Shown here piece after piece: positions 1 through 7,701 of a stretch of DNA of 64,000 nt. Origin of the DNA: Pseudoalteromonas sp. GCY (GTDB lineage: Bacteria > Pseudomonadota > Gammaproteobacteria > Enterobacterales > Alteromonadaceae). The position numbers and the translations under genes were made by a program. Numbering within the stretch: the first letter of the stretch is position 1; every line of letters begins with the position of its first letter. The stretch lies in NCBI RefSeq assembly GCF_016695175.1, contig NZ_CP068023.1:3715501-3779500 (forward strand), given 5' to 3'. The notes beneath the pieces are model-generated. The model ran no database searches. It saw only the letters and a list, made by a program, of their open reading frames with translations, and was not told where the DNA came from.

Positions 1-369
1 CATTAAACACGCACCAAAGCGACCATTTTGCACACGATCTGACGGGCAACCCACGTTTAGGTTTACCTCACTGTAGCCATATTCCTCAGCACGCTTAGCA
101 CACTCTGCCAGCGCCTTAGGATCAGAACCACCCAACTGCAATGCCACAGGCAACTCATGCGCACCAAATGCTAAATAATCCCCTTTACCAAAAATAATCG
201 CACCTGTGGTGATCATTTCTGTATAAAGCACCGCATGTTTAGTCAGCTTGCGGTGAAAGGTTCTGCAATGGCGATCCGTCCAATCCAGCATGGGTGCAAC
301 GCTAAAGCGGCGAAAGGCTGAATCACTTGTATTTTCTGGCTTAGCGCCTGATTTAACTGAACTTTGCAT
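1..369 (-). CDS. dusA: tRNA-dihydrouridine synthase A, N-terminal part (runs off window)
   Basis: Flavoenzyme that reduces uridines in the tRNA D-loop. Only the first 123 codons lie in the window; the gene continues beyond base 1. The visible protein has the DusA pattern [18 protein letters not shown], then [14 protein letters not shown] and [10 protein letters not shown], ending GRFGACLM with the Cys expected to be catalytic near residue 121. ATG at 369 is preceded by an AGAGGT ribosome site. The first ~18 codons and the upstream region belong to the prophage side of the attachment repeat (275-318), so this is a hybrid gene whose start and promoter come from the prophage. The native 5' end is stranded at 14464-14571. 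dusA is a known integration target for a family of prophage integrases. Confidence 0.93.
   Translation of the reverse strand, partial: MQSSVKSGAKPENTSDSAFRRFSVAPMLDWTDRHCRTFHRKLTKHAVLYTEMITTGAIIFGKGDYLAFGAHELPVALQLGGSDPKALAECAKRAEEYGYSEVNLNVGCPSDRVQNGRFGACLM
275..318. repeat. attL, left copy of the 44-bp attachment repeat
   Basis: Identical over 44 bases to 14471-14514; the flanking bases differ on both sides (274 against 14470, 319 against 14515). It lies inside dusA and encodes the conserved segment ending VAPMLDWTD, so integration keeps the reading frame. Confidence 0.93.
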
Positions 370-422
370 AGTACCTCTAGTGCTCTGGATCGCCTTGAAA
401 TTCCATAAAATTCGGTATACAG

Positions 423-444
423 TCACCCTCATGTCACCCCTCAC
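423..444 (+). promoter_or_regulatory. Candidate integrase arm-type sites (GTCACCC motifs), left end
   Basis: Two closely spaced copies of the TCACCC word (TCACCCTCATGTCACCCC) lie between dusA and the integrase. A near-identical pair, TCACCCTAATGTCACCC, occurs at 14421-14437 inside the right end. Placement near both ends suggests binding sites for the integrase or a directionality factor; this is inferred from repetition and position only. Confidence 0.35.
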
Positions 445-479
445 GGGTAGGACAGATCAATAACTTATAAGGAATTCCT

Positions 480-1550
480 GTGGCTGGTTTTAGAATCGAA
501 AAACGCAAGCTTAGCTCTGGCGAACTCCGCTATAAATGTATAGTTCGCGAGAAAAGCCAAGGCAAGATTATACACAATGAAAGCAAAACATTCAGCACAA
601 AAGCACTTGCCGATACATGGGGCAAAAAGCGTGTACATGAACTTGAAACCGAAAGGGTGACTGAAAAGAAACGCACAGTCACCCTAGGCACCCTACTCAA
701 TATGTACTTTGAAGATCACGACTTGTGGAATAGAACAGGTCGCACTAAGCAGTACGTTATTAAAATGCTGATGGATTGTGATATAGCTAAAATCCAATCT
801 AATGCACTTAAAGTAAGTGATGTCATAGAGCATTGCAGAAACCGCCGCGATGCTGGCGCAAGCCCTTCAACTATTTATCATGATGTTGCTTATCTGCGCT
901 CGGTGATGAAGGTGGCCTATCCCGTTTGGAACATAGACGCCAACTATAAAATATTTGAAGATGCCGTACCGGTGTTAATTGATATGGGGCTGGTTGGCAA
1001 AAGCCAAAAGCGCACCCGCCGCCCAACAAGTGATGAACTCGAACGACTACGTGAAGGACTACAAAAGCGTATGGAGTACCGCCCGAACGGCACCAAGCGC
1101 ATTCCTTACCTTGATATTTTAGACTTTAGCCTGCTGACCTGTATGCGAATTGGTGAGGTATGCAAAATCACTTGGGATGACCTAAACACCCAGCATAAAA
1201 CGGTGATGGTCAGAGATAGAAAAGACCCCCGCAAAAAAGCAGGTAATCACATGATAGTGCCGCTACTTGGTGGCTCGTTTGATATTGCACAGCGCCAACC
1301 AAAAATAGATGAGCGAATATTTCCCCACAACCCACGCAGCGTAACCGCAGGATTTCAGCGGGTACGTAATGAGTTAGGGATTGAAGATCTGCGCTATCAC
1401 GACCTGCGCCGCGAGGGAGCAAGTCGACTATTTGAAAAGGGCTATACGATTGAAGAAGTCGCCCAAGTTACTGGGCATCGGAATTTAAATATTCTTTGGC
1501 AGGTTTATACGCAGTTGTTTCCGCATAAGTTGCATTCAAAAAGTCTTTGA
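480..1550 (+). CDS. Tyrosine-type site-specific integrase
   Basis: Recombinase that would integrate and excise the prophage at dusA. It has 356 residues and a GTG start. An N-terminal arm-binding region (about 1-65) and a SAM-like core-binding domain (about 66-170) precede the catalytic domain. The full catalytic set is visible: R223 in CMRIGE, K248, H307 and R310 in HDLRR, H333 in TGHRN and nucleophile Y343. It lies just inside attL and is transcribed away from dusA, the usual arrangement for dusA-specific integrases. It converges with the ParA-like gene across a hairpin at 1610-1634. A further GTCACCC pair lies inside its own coding sequence near 678-695. Confidence 0.95.
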   Translation: MAGFRIEKRKLSSGELRYKCIVREKSQGKIIHNESKTFSTKALADTWGKKRVHELETERVTEKKRTVTLGTLLNMYFEDHDLWNRTGRTKQYVIKMLMDCDIAKIQSNALKVSDVIEHCRNRRDAGASPSTIYHDVAYLRSVMKVAYPVWNIDANYKIFEDAVPVLIDMGLVGKSQKRTRRPTSDELERLREGLQKRMEYRPNGTKRIPYLDILDFSLLTCMRIGEVCKITWDDLNTQHKTVMVRDRKDPRKKAGNHMIVPLLGGSFDIAQRQPKIDERIFPHNPRSVTAGFQRVRNELGIEDLRYHDLRREGASRLFEKGYTIEEVAQVTGHRNLNILWQVYTQLFPHKLHSKSL

Positions 1551-1609
1551 ATATATTAAAGTAGTGGATATAGAAACCATTAATAATTAGTTTTTTCACG
1601 ATTGAACCC

Positions 1610-1634
1610 ATAAGTGCAGTGTTCCTGCACTTAT
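1610..1634. terminator. Hairpin between convergent integrase and parA-like genes
   Basis: A perfect 10-bp stem (ATAAGTGCAG with its complement) with a 5-base loop lies midway between the two convergent genes. The T-run is weak, so this is a likely but unproven bidirectional terminator. Confidence 0.55.
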
Positions 1635-1667
1635 CTTAACTTTTAAAATTAATCCAACTTTCATTTG

Positions 1668-2684
1668 TTAACTGAGTTTACGTACCACAGAGTCAATAGC
1701 CTCCAACGCTTGATCCCTGTAATCTTTCTTTACCTGTACTCTTCTACCTGCCACTGTTAGCTTACCTACAGGCATCGAAGAGAAAGGACAGCCTCTAGCA
1801 AAGGCTACAACTCCTGTCGTTCCAAAATCACGAACACTTGCCATAGCTCTTGATGGATCCTTGAAAGTAAAGGAAGTTGGATATTGTTTTACTAAATCCC
1901 TTAGGTCTGCATCCATTCCTAGCAACACAGCTTTGTAAGCAGAAGCATCCCCCATATACTGAGTAATTCGATTTTTAATTAGCAGATGAATTTTTGGCAG
2001 CGAGCGATCAGCATCTCCCAACTTTTTTGCAAATGTATAGTTTTTATAAACCTCTGAAGGCAAGCGAAGTCCGTAAATGAGCGAAAAAGCATTCTGAATT
2101 GCTCTTCTAGAGGAGTCATCAGCCATAACTGGCAAGATCACTCTATCAGAAGCTGCAAGTGCAATTTGGGTATACATAGAAAAGCTGGGATTGGTATCTA
2201 TGAACACATAATCATGATCCAATTTGCTCAGTAGATCTTTTAGCCAATCAATTATTGCAATCCACGCATTTATGCCGGGAATATCATTATTAGCCAACGT
2301 ATTCATTGCTATTGCTTGCAACTCAAGTAATGGGTCTCCACATACCAACTCTAGATTACGAGGTATAGTATCATTATCCACACTAGGGGTTGTTATAAAA
2401 TCATTAGCATTAAAGTTAGGCACTGAGAATGGAGAACCTAGTCGATAATCAAAATATCCACCAATACTACAGCGTGGTATTTTGGCCTGATTGGCTAGTA
2501 GAGCACTACTGCCATTGCTTTCTTGGCCTCCTAGCAGTAACTCAGACATATTTGCCTGAGGACACATATCGATAACAAGTATCTTTTTGTCAGGATTAAG
2601 TTCTGCAAATCGAGTAACACACTGAAATGCAAGACTCGTTTTCCCTGTTCCACCTTTGTTGTTCCAAATTGAGTAAACCAGCAT
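1668..2684 (-). CDS. ParA/MinD-type P-loop ATPase of the prophage
   Basis: 338 residues with the deviant Walker A KGGTGKT at residues 10-16, a Walker A' region near ILVIDMCPQAN and a Walker B-like YVFIDTNPS followed by the aspartate-rich ILPVMADD. This is the ParA/Soj family of ATP-dependent DNA-partition proteins. No ParB-like gene is adjacent. ATG 2684 has a strong GGGAGG ribosome site and a plausible own promoter (-35 near 2734-2739, -10 near 2712-2717), so it is probably expressed apart from the virion genes. It might stabilise an episomal form of the prophage or act as an accessory gene; both are inference. PM2 is not known to carry such a gene. Confidence 0.85.
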   Translation of the reverse strand: MLVYSIWNNKGGTGKTSLAFQCVTRFAELNPDKKILVIDMCPQANMSELLLGGQESNGSSALLANQAKIPRCSIGGYFDYRLGSPFSVPNFNANDFITTPSVDNDTIPRNLELVCGDPLLELQAIAMNTLANNDIPGINAWIAIIDWLKDLLSKLDHDYVFIDTNPSFSMYTQIALAASDRVILPVMADDSSRRAIQNAFSLIYGLRLPSEVYKNYTFAKKLGDADRSLPKIHLLIKNRITQYMGDASAYKAVLLGMDADLRDLVKQYPTSFTFKDPSRAMASVRDFGTTGVVAFARGCPFSSMPVGKLTVAGRRVQVKKDYRDQALEAIDSVVRKLS

Positions 2685-2761
2685 AATAAGCCTCCCTTAT
2701 GTCCAAATTAAACAATAGCACGTACAAAAAGAACATCAATGCTTTTTATTTAACCTATATC

Positions 2762-2814
2762 AGCAAGCCTTGCTTATAACCAGCCTGGTTTTTTGTGTAG
2801 GTAACGGGCTGGTT
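2762..2814. repeat. Two tandem 13-bp palindromes plus half sites
   Basis: AGCAAGCCTTGCT (2762-2774) and AACCAGCCTGGTT (2778-2790) are perfect palindromes with centres 16 bp apart. Beyond them, GGCTGGTT followed by CTTGCT (2807-2819) repeats the right halves of both. They sit between the ParA-like gene and the end of the leftward phage operon. They could be a partition site, an operator, or a terminator, since the second is followed by a T-run. Confidence 0.45.
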
Positions 2815-2833
2815 CTTGCTTTCCAAGACATAT

Positions 2834-2992
2834 TTAACAATTTAACGCTTCATCAAGGGCGTCGACTAACTCATCATCCAGCCTGTTCGATGACTTGCTC
2901 GCTAGGTGCTTAGCAGTAGCTAAGCACACTCTTTTAATAAATGCTTCCGTTGCCAGCTTGGTTAACAGGTATTTGCCTATCTTGCCTAGCAT
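2834..2992 (-). CDS. Small phage protein, 52 residues
   Basis: A short ORF with an excellent GGAGG ribosome site 7 bases before ATG 2992. The protein starts MLGKIGKYLL, is basic and amphipathic in the first half and acidic (NRLDDELVDALDEALN) at the end. It overlaps the preceding small gene by 7 bases and closes the long leftward phage operon. Function is not recognised; its place after the putative holin-like gene suggests a role in lysis or membrane assembly. Confidence 0.6.
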   Translation of the reverse strand: MLGKIGKYLLTKLATEAFIKRVCLATAKHLASKSSNRLDDELVDALDEALNC

Positions 2993-3147
2993 TTGCGATC
3001 CTCCAACTTGTTTAGCCGTGCTTTAATTGATCTCAGTTCCTCTTTAAAGGTGTCTTTTATCCACTTTACGTCTGTTTTGATGGTAGCAATGGTGGCAATG
3101 CCCACCCCAGCTTGAATTAAAATGCCTAAAATTGCGCTATCGCTCAT
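2986..3147 (-). CDS. Small membrane protein, holin-like, 53 residues
   Basis: One hydrophobic helix (about residues 4-23, AILGILIQAGVGIATIATI) is followed by a charged tail (VKWIKDTFKEELRSIKARL) that could form a coiled coil. This layout resembles small phage membrane proteins annotated as holins or XhlA-like. An AGGT ribosome site precedes ATG 3147. It abuts the stop of the gene upstream and overlaps the next by 7 bases, consistent with a translationally coupled lysis cassette. The holin assignment rests on topology and position only. Confidence 0.6.
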   Translation of the reverse strand: MSDSAILGILIQAGVGIATIATIKTDVKWIKDTFKEELRSIKARLNKLEDRKC

Positions 3148-3149
3148 TG

Positions 3150-3530
3150 TTACCTCGCTTGCACGGTTGCTATGGTTTGTGGTGATACCTCAGCGTCTAG
3201 CAATACTTGGTATTCTGGCCGCAAACGCATATCAGCATCAAAGATGGTATCTACTAATGCTTGGTTCTGTGGGTTTAACTTTAAAATGGCCTCAAGCCAC
3301 AGTTCGTCTTTTACGCGATAGCTAAAATCGAGCTTTGACCTATCGAGAAAAAACCCCGCCCATTCGCGCTCAATATCATGTGAACCGTTCGCCTTAAATT
3401 GCAGTTTAGCGAGCCAGTTGCCCAGCGGCTCAGTAACCGACTTAGAGCCACTATCAATATATTTATAGACGTAATAAATACCGCCAATAGTGAGCAAAAG
3501 GCTCAAGTTTTTACTGATAAAATTACCCAT
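3150..3530 (-). CDS. Phage membrane protein of unknown function, 126 residues
   Basis: The preferred start is ATG 3530, with a GGGGG ribosome site and an 8-base overlap with the end of the lysozyme-like gene; the open frame extends further upstream but only inside that gene. The protein begins with a hydrophobic helix (residues 7-24, KNLSLLLTIGGIYYVYKYI), then a soluble domain of about 95 residues rich in aromatic and charged residues. It could be a virion membrane protein or a lysis accessory protein. No family was recognised. Confidence 0.7.
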   Translation of the reverse strand: MGNFISKNLSLLLTIGGIYYVYKYIDSGSKSVTEPLGNWLAKLQFKANGSHDIEREWAGFFLDRSKLDFSYRVKDELWLEAILKLNPQNQALVDTIFDADMRLRPEYQVLLDAEVSPQTIATVQAR

Positions 3531-3987
3531 AAAACCCCCATTCAAAACCGCGTTGTATTTGCTCAGGTTGATAAGGTTGCTCGCCATTTTCCATGGTTAT
3601 CATGGCTGCTATCACCTTTGGGTAATCACTTTCAGACAATGGCTGCTGACTATCAACTCCCACTCGCTTCGATACGAACTCGATATAATTGGCCGTGTCG
3701 TTTTCGGTTGGCGGTGCCCATCTATTGATAATGCCGTCTATATTCACAATGCCGTATTTAGTGGCGTAGGTTCGCAAGATACGCGCGGCTGCACGAATAC
3801 CATGTTCAGCGGTTTCAAAAATGGCAAAGCGGCCATCAGTGCCAACTAAGCCAACCCAATTTTCACCCGCTTCAATATTAAGTGGATTGTTATTGCGGAT
3901 CCCCCGCGCTGATTGCTGCGTCGTCATATATACCCCAATTCCCAAAACAATTAACGCTGTGACGATGTGTGATGTTTCGAGCCTCAT
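3523..3987 (-). CDS. Virion-associated peptidoglycan hydrolase-like protein
   Basis: 154 residues: an N-terminal hydrophobic anchor (about 7-24) followed by a domain beginning RGIRNNNPLNIE with GRFAIFETAEHGIRAAARIL. This motif is widespread in phage proteins annotated as structural or lysozyme-like and thought to act on peptidoglycan. With a membrane anchor it would suit a virion-bound wall-degrading enzyme of a membrane-containing phage, as PM2 and PRD1 have. It is coupled to the genes on both sides (TAATG upstream, 8-base overlap downstream). The enzymatic role is inferred. Confidence 0.65.
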   Translation of the reverse strand: MRLETSHIVTALIVLGIGVYMTTQQSARGIRNNNPLNIEAGENWVGLVGTDGRFAIFETAEHGIRAAARILRTYATKYGIVNIDGIINRWAPPTENDTANYIEFVSKRVGVDSQQPLSESDYPKVIAAMITMENGEQPYQPEQIQRGFEWGFYG

Positions 3988-5030
3988 TACGCCCGTTCCT
4001 CAAGAATTTGCACATCACCCAACGAAAGCAGCGCATCTTGATTGGTGAACACCGATTCAAAATACATCACAGATGGTGTGAAGTTGGCGTGGCCGTTTTC
4101 CCGAGCGGTTGTTTTGGGTGGTGATACACAGGCCATAAATAACCTGTGCCACCCCTTTGATAGCGTGATACTTAACGTTTTATTGCCATAAGGCCAGTTT
4201 GTATCACCTTCAGGCGTAGACACTTTGCTCGTATTTACACTTCGGTCATACTTGAACAGCTTTAACACTTCCGTACCAATATCCCCAACCGTTGCGTATA
4301 TTCCCGCTTCGTATGGACCGCCCCCTGTCTCAGTCCACGGATAGGTTCTGACTGTGTCGTCTATTTGCAAATCAAACGGGACGTTGTCCAGCTCATCAGG
4401 GATAAACACATCAAAATAAGGCACGCTCTCGCCCTCTAACTGAGAGCGCGTATATGGCATGTTATTGTTGTAGTTTAGCCACTTAACAACATACGGTAGC
4501 TGGATACTTTGGGATTGAAACACGCGCTTATTTTCGGCTGAGATAAAATAATAAATATCACCGAAGTTTGTGAGCTCAATCTCGGAACCACCTTTGAATA
4601 GCCGCCCATTTTTAATTGCGCCAAACTCGGCTTTCATATTCGCACCGCCAATCCACATATCAAAAGGTGCTTCTATTAATGCTCGTAATCGTGGTGGGTC
4701 GAAATCAAGTAATTTATTTACACCGGGTCTGGTTGCAATTGTTCGAGAAACTATTGAGACCGCACGTTCAGGCTGTGGAGTATAGTCATACTTATGCTTT
4801 CCAACCCATACTGTCACTCGCATATCTCGTTCAGCGTGAAGGTAGAGCGAGGCAAAGCGAATATCATTCAGATTAAGTCCCTGAACAACATCACTATCTA
4901 GTACCGCCTTACCATGTTCATCGAACATTTTCACTCTCAACCCAAGCGAGGAACGAACAACTGCGAATGCTGTTCCAGCATCGTTAACCTCCCAAACATC
5001 TCCCGCCTTTAACTCGTTACTTATCAACAT
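3987..5030 (-). CDS. Putative virion protein, possible vertex spike, 347 residues
   Basis: A soluble protein with no membrane helix or signal peptide and beta-rich composition. It is about the size of the PM2 spike protein P1 (about 335 residues). It sits late in the virion gene block, directly after a repeat-rich protein (stop and start overlap as TAATG) and before the peptidoglycan-active protein. A receptor-binding or spike role fits its size and position, but no convincing sequence motif was recognised, so this remains a hypothesis. Confidence 0.65.
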   Translation of the reverse strand: MLISNELKAGDVWEVNDAGTAFAVVRSSLGLRVKMFDEHGKAVLDSDVVQGLNLNDIRFASLYLHAERDMRVTVWVGKHKYDYTPQPERAVSIVSRTIATRPGVNKLLDFDPPRLRALIEAPFDMWIGGANMKAEFGAIKNGRLFKGGSEIELTNFGDIYYFISAENKRVFQSQSIQLPYVVKWLNYNNNMPYTRSQLEGESVPYFDVFIPDELDNVPFDLQIDDTVRTYPWTETGGGPYEAGIYATVGDIGTEVLKLFKYDRSVNTSKVSTPEGDTNWPYGNKTLSITLSKGWHRLFMACVSPPKTTARENGHANFTPSVMYFESVFTNQDALLSLGDVQILEERA

Positions 5031-5860
5031 TAGCTTGCCCTCATCATTGCTACGGCCATCGACATTCCACCTAAGCCCAGCATTACGTACATCATGGTTT
5101 TATTGGTGCTGATTGCGAGCTGTTGCCCATCGGAACGGCTCGCATGATCGGCAAATTGCAAAGCCTGTTTATGGGCAAGCAATGTTTGGTCATTAAAGGT
5201 CTCTTGTACCTTGAATGTTGACTCCATAAATTGAAGCCCCAAGTCTTTTGCCAAATTGGATGCGTTATCCATCGAATAGACCGCAACGTCACTCATCCGC
5301 GCATTCGCACCATCAAGAGCGCTTACGGTGGTGTCGATGGTGTCGCCCGCAAAACCGACAACGTCGCTACTTATTCCCGCTGAAATGGTCATCATCTCTC
5401 GGGCGAGATCGCTGTTTTCCGCTATCACGTCACGGCTAAGTGTGCTTTGCGCCTGAATGCTATCAGCTGCAATATCACTGGTATGCGCCATTGCATTTTC
5501 ACCAAACAGCATTGCGTTACTGGCCGTATCACTCACTTGTGTAAGTGCGCGCTCTCCAAATACCATAGCGTCAGTCATCGCGCCGCCTGCAAATTCGAGC
5601 GAATCGCGATTAACTTGGCTGGAATAGTCAAAACCATCCCGAGCTAGGTCACTGGCATAATCAAAGCCCGCTATATTTGCAGCCATCATATCCGCCCCAA
5701 GTGACTCAACCGCCCCCACAAGGCCGTGATCGGTTTGTGTTATGTTGTAAGTGTTTCCATCACCATTAGTGATATAACCATTGTTATCACCCTGCACCCC
5801 AAGACTTGTGCTGGTATTGTGCGTGGTTTGGCTTGATCTGCTTCTGGATTTACTACCCAT
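5030..5860 (-). CDS. Repeat-rich virion protein with C-terminal membrane helix
   Basis: 276 residues. The N-terminus is polar (MGSKSRSRSSQTTHNTST) and is followed by a Gly/Asn stretch NGDGNTYNIT. Residues about 64-230 are dominated by helical repeats, several 11 residues long (GFDYASDLARD, GFDYSSQVNRD, SLEFAGGAMTD), then an 18-residue pair (from AMVFGERALTQ and AMLFGENAMAH). A hydrophobic helix near 256-272 closes it. The layout suggests a long helical stalk anchored in the viral membrane. It overlaps the gene before it by 8 bases. Confidence 0.7.
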   Translation of the reverse strand: MGSKSRSRSSQTTHNTSTSLGVQGDNNGYITNGDGNTYNITQTDHGLVGAVESLGADMMAANIAGFDYASDLARDGFDYSSQVNRDSLEFAGGAMTDAMVFGERALTQVSDTASNAMLFGENAMAHTSDIAADSIQAQSTLSRDVIAENSDLAREMMTISAGISSDVVGFAGDTIDTTVSALDGANARMSDVAVYSMDNASNLAKDLGLQFMESTFKVQETFNDQTLLAHKQALQFADHASRSDGQQLAISTNKTMMYVMLGLGGMSMAVAMMRAS

Positions 5861-6206
5861 CTAGAGCCATCCTATAAACTGCATAGCCTTCTTCATCTGT
5901 CGATTCGTAGACAAATGAATAAGCCGACAATAAACGGTTTAACGCCTTGCGCTTTGTGTGATACACGATAGAGGGGGCTTGTAGTTTACGTGCCAGCGCG
6001 ACAATACTTGGCGCGATTAATCGCAAGTTCTTGCCCTCTGCACAGACCACACAAAGCCCGTCGCGGTCTTGGCGAAGCACGCAATAGCAACCAGCGAACT
6101 CAACCAAGACCGCCAAGCCTTTTTCTACCTCTGCTTTTATGACTTCAAAATCTTGTGCTGCCGCAGATTGAATGTGGTGAATTTCGCTAATATTTGCCAC
6201 TCGCAT
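5853..6206 (-). CDS. Phage protein of unknown function, 117 residues
   Basis: The chosen start is ATG 6206, preceded by GGGGG; an upstream in-frame ATG lies inside the preceding gene and lacks a good site. The protein is a compact soluble alpha/beta domain (VLVEFAGCYCVLRQDRDGLCVVCAEGK, then a basic VYHTKRKALNRLL and an acidic-aromatic end). The arrangement is reminiscent of the small GNAT-like proteins found among phage virion genes, but this is weak. It is coupled to both neighbours. Confidence 0.65.
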   Translation of the reverse strand: MRVANISEIHHIQSAAAQDFEVIKAEVEKGLAVLVEFAGCYCVLRQDRDGLCVVCAEGKNLRLIAPSIVALARKLQAPSIVYHTKRKALNRLLSAYSFVYESTDEEGYAVYRMALDG

Positions 6207-6214
6207 ATCGCCCC

Positions 6215-6430
6215 CTACTTTTTCAACAAGTACCATGCGGCAACGGCCACAACCCCAATAATCAGCAATTGATTATTGTTACTGCCACCGAAGTTAATAT
6301 TGCCGCCTGTAAAACCAATTGACTGTGTTTGGTCGCCTGTTCGAGATGACGCGCTAGAGCTAATCGGGCTGCCCGCGCCATTCGTCAGGTTAGGCACAGC
6401 CCCCGTTGCGCCTAACATTGCGCCAACCAT
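6215..6430 (-). CDS. Small virion membrane protein, 71 residues
   Basis: A Gly/Ser/Asn-rich N-terminal two thirds is followed by one hydrophobic helix (about 54-69, LLIIGVVAVAAWYLL) ending in KK. This is typical of minor proteins of an internal viral membrane. Its ATG overlaps the stop of the preceding gene by one base. Confidence 0.7.
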   Translation of the reverse strand: MVGAMLGATGAVPNLTNGAGSPISSSASSRTGDQTQSIGFTGGNINFGGSNNNQLLIIGVVAVAAWYLLKK

Positions 6431-6543
6431 CAGGCTTGATCCTTGTCACGCATCCAGTCGCGAACATAGTCCGCAACAATTGCACCGACTACCGAAATAG
6501 CCACCCCATACGCAAAATATTTCAAGTTCTTTGGATTATTCAT
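6430..6543 (-). CDS. Tiny membrane protein, 37 residues
   Basis: Begins MNNPKNLKYFAYGVAISVVG with a single hydrophobic helix at about 9-25 and a charged end DYVRDWMRDKDQA. Its ATG (6543) directly follows the stop of the 108-residue gene, and its TGA shares one base with the next ATG, so it fits exactly into the coupled operon. Several PM2 virion membrane proteins are of similar size. Confidence 0.65.
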   Translation of the reverse strand: MNNPKNLKYFAYGVAISVVGAIVADYVRDWMRDKDQA

Positions 6544-6870
6544 TTATTTCATTGCCTTCATCACTAAAGCCACTGCTAGCAGCCCACCAAAGCTATACAG
6601 CACGGTTTTTTGAGGTAAACCGAAAACCATTGGCTCTCTAGGCTGCGCCGTTTGGGTTTTTGGCGCATCCACAAGCACAGCCGCGCCATTATCTAGCTCA
6701 GCTGTGTTCATGTGCTCTTTTTGGGTGATCCCGTTGGACGACTTAACCGCTTTTACTTTCTCGTAATCGCCCCACATTTTGAGCGCGTTCCCCAAAAATG
6801 AGTTCGCGCCATCCCAAAAGCCACCACCGGTATTTGTTGCCGCCACTGTTGGCGCTCCCTCTGGTTGCAT
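6544..6870 (-). CDS. Virion membrane protein, 108 residues
   Basis: A soluble N-terminal part (TNTGGGFWDGANSFLGNALK) of about 85 residues is followed by a C-terminal hydrophobic helix (about 89-104, LYSFGGLLAVALVMK). A strong AAGGGGG ribosome site precedes ATG 6870. It lies directly downstream of the capsid gene. Position and topology suggest an integral membrane protein lying under the capsid, comparable in role to PM2 P3 or P6; no residue-level match is claimed. Confidence 0.7.
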   Translation of the reverse strand: MQPEGAPTVAATNTGGGFWDGANSFLGNALKMWGDYEKVKAVKSSNGITQKEHMNTAELDNGAAVLVDAPKTQTAQPREPMVFGLPQKTVLYSFGGLLAVALVMKAMK

Positions 6871-6882
6871 AGCTCAACCCCC

Positions 6883-7692
6883 TTAGAATGTTGATTTCGC
6901 GTAATCGTCAAAGTAATGAACGACGACTTCAGCGCTGCCCGCTTCCGATGCCTCAACACGTAAGCGCATATCGTTAATGCTGTTGTCTAGTGCCAGCGCG
7001 CTAAACACATCACCAGATAAGAACAAGTCGATGGCGTGAGTATTCGCTCGCGGTGAGCGCCCGCGCTGTTTAAGGTGGTGTTTGTGTAGTGATGCTGGAA
7101 TGTGATCGCGCCATTTCACGTTATTCACAAGAAATTCGGCTGAATCAACACCCGCCTTTTTAATCTCAATCAAGGCAATTTTTGCACCTAATGGGCGTGG
7201 TAAGTTCTCAATCTCGTTGATACCCACTGCAAAGTTGTAGCGAAATGTTCGACGCTTAAACAGCCAACCAGGTGCGCTTGGAGATGACTTTTCAGCAAAT
7301 GCTTTAATTACTGGTGCGGTTGCATCTTGGGCAATATCAAACTTAATTTGCACGATAGAAAGCCCCACCGTACCAAGGGAGAAAAAGCGTTGTTCGACCA
7401 AAGACGGGTTTAATACACCTTGGATCTCAGGACGGGCAAAATACAATGTTGCATACCCTGCGGCTTGCTCACGCTTAAAGTAGGCGTTCTCATCCAGCAG
7501 GTCTTGCAGCGTACCGTACTCGGTAAGTGTGCGGCCTTGCAGCTCTACACGTAAATTTTTAATTTGCTCAGGCGTGACACCAGAATATTCAAAATGAATT
7601 TTCTCGTAAGTACGGCCAACTGGTAGTGTGACAGATACACTCCCGCCAGCGGCAACGCCAGTTAGATTATTGAGTGGAGAAACTTCTAACAT
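6883..7692 (-). CDS. Major capsid protein, PM2 P2-like double jelly-roll
   Basis: 269 residues, the same length as PM2 P2, whose trimers form the icosahedral shell over the internal membrane. Segments that line up with the P2 sequence as I remember it are YSGVTPEQIKN and RVELQGR (36-54), FSLGTVGL (104-111), KFDI (117-120), LPRPLGAKIA (164-173), AGVDSAEF (180-187) and KWRD (193-196). There is no signal or membrane segment. A GGGGGCGTA ribosome site precedes ATG 7692. It is flanked by single-helix membrane proteins on both sides. This is the best marker that the element is a corticovirus relative. Confidence 0.9.
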   Translation of the reverse strand: MLEVSPLNNLTGVAAGGSVSVTLPVGRTYEKIHFEYSGVTPEQIKNLRVELQGRTLTEYGTLQDLLDENAYFKREQAAGYATLYFARPEIQGVLNPSLVEQRFFSLGTVGLSIVQIKFDIAQDATAPVIKAFAEKSSPSAPGWLFKRRTFRYNFAVGINEIENLPRPLGAKIALIEIKKAGVDSAEFLVNNVKWRDHIPASLHKHHLKQRGRSPRANTHAIDLFLSGDVFSALALDNSINDMRLRVEASEAGSAEVVVHYFDDYAKSTF

Positions 7693-7701
7693 TACGCCCC
7701 C

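Noticed and set aside
1668..2684. Part of a ParAB plasmid partition pair
   Set aside because: No ParB-like gene is adjacent; kept as a lone ParA-type ATPase.
3122..3849. Plus-strand ORFs opposite the phage lysis genes
   Set aside because: Shadows of the minus-strand operon, which has strong ribosome sites and coupled starts.
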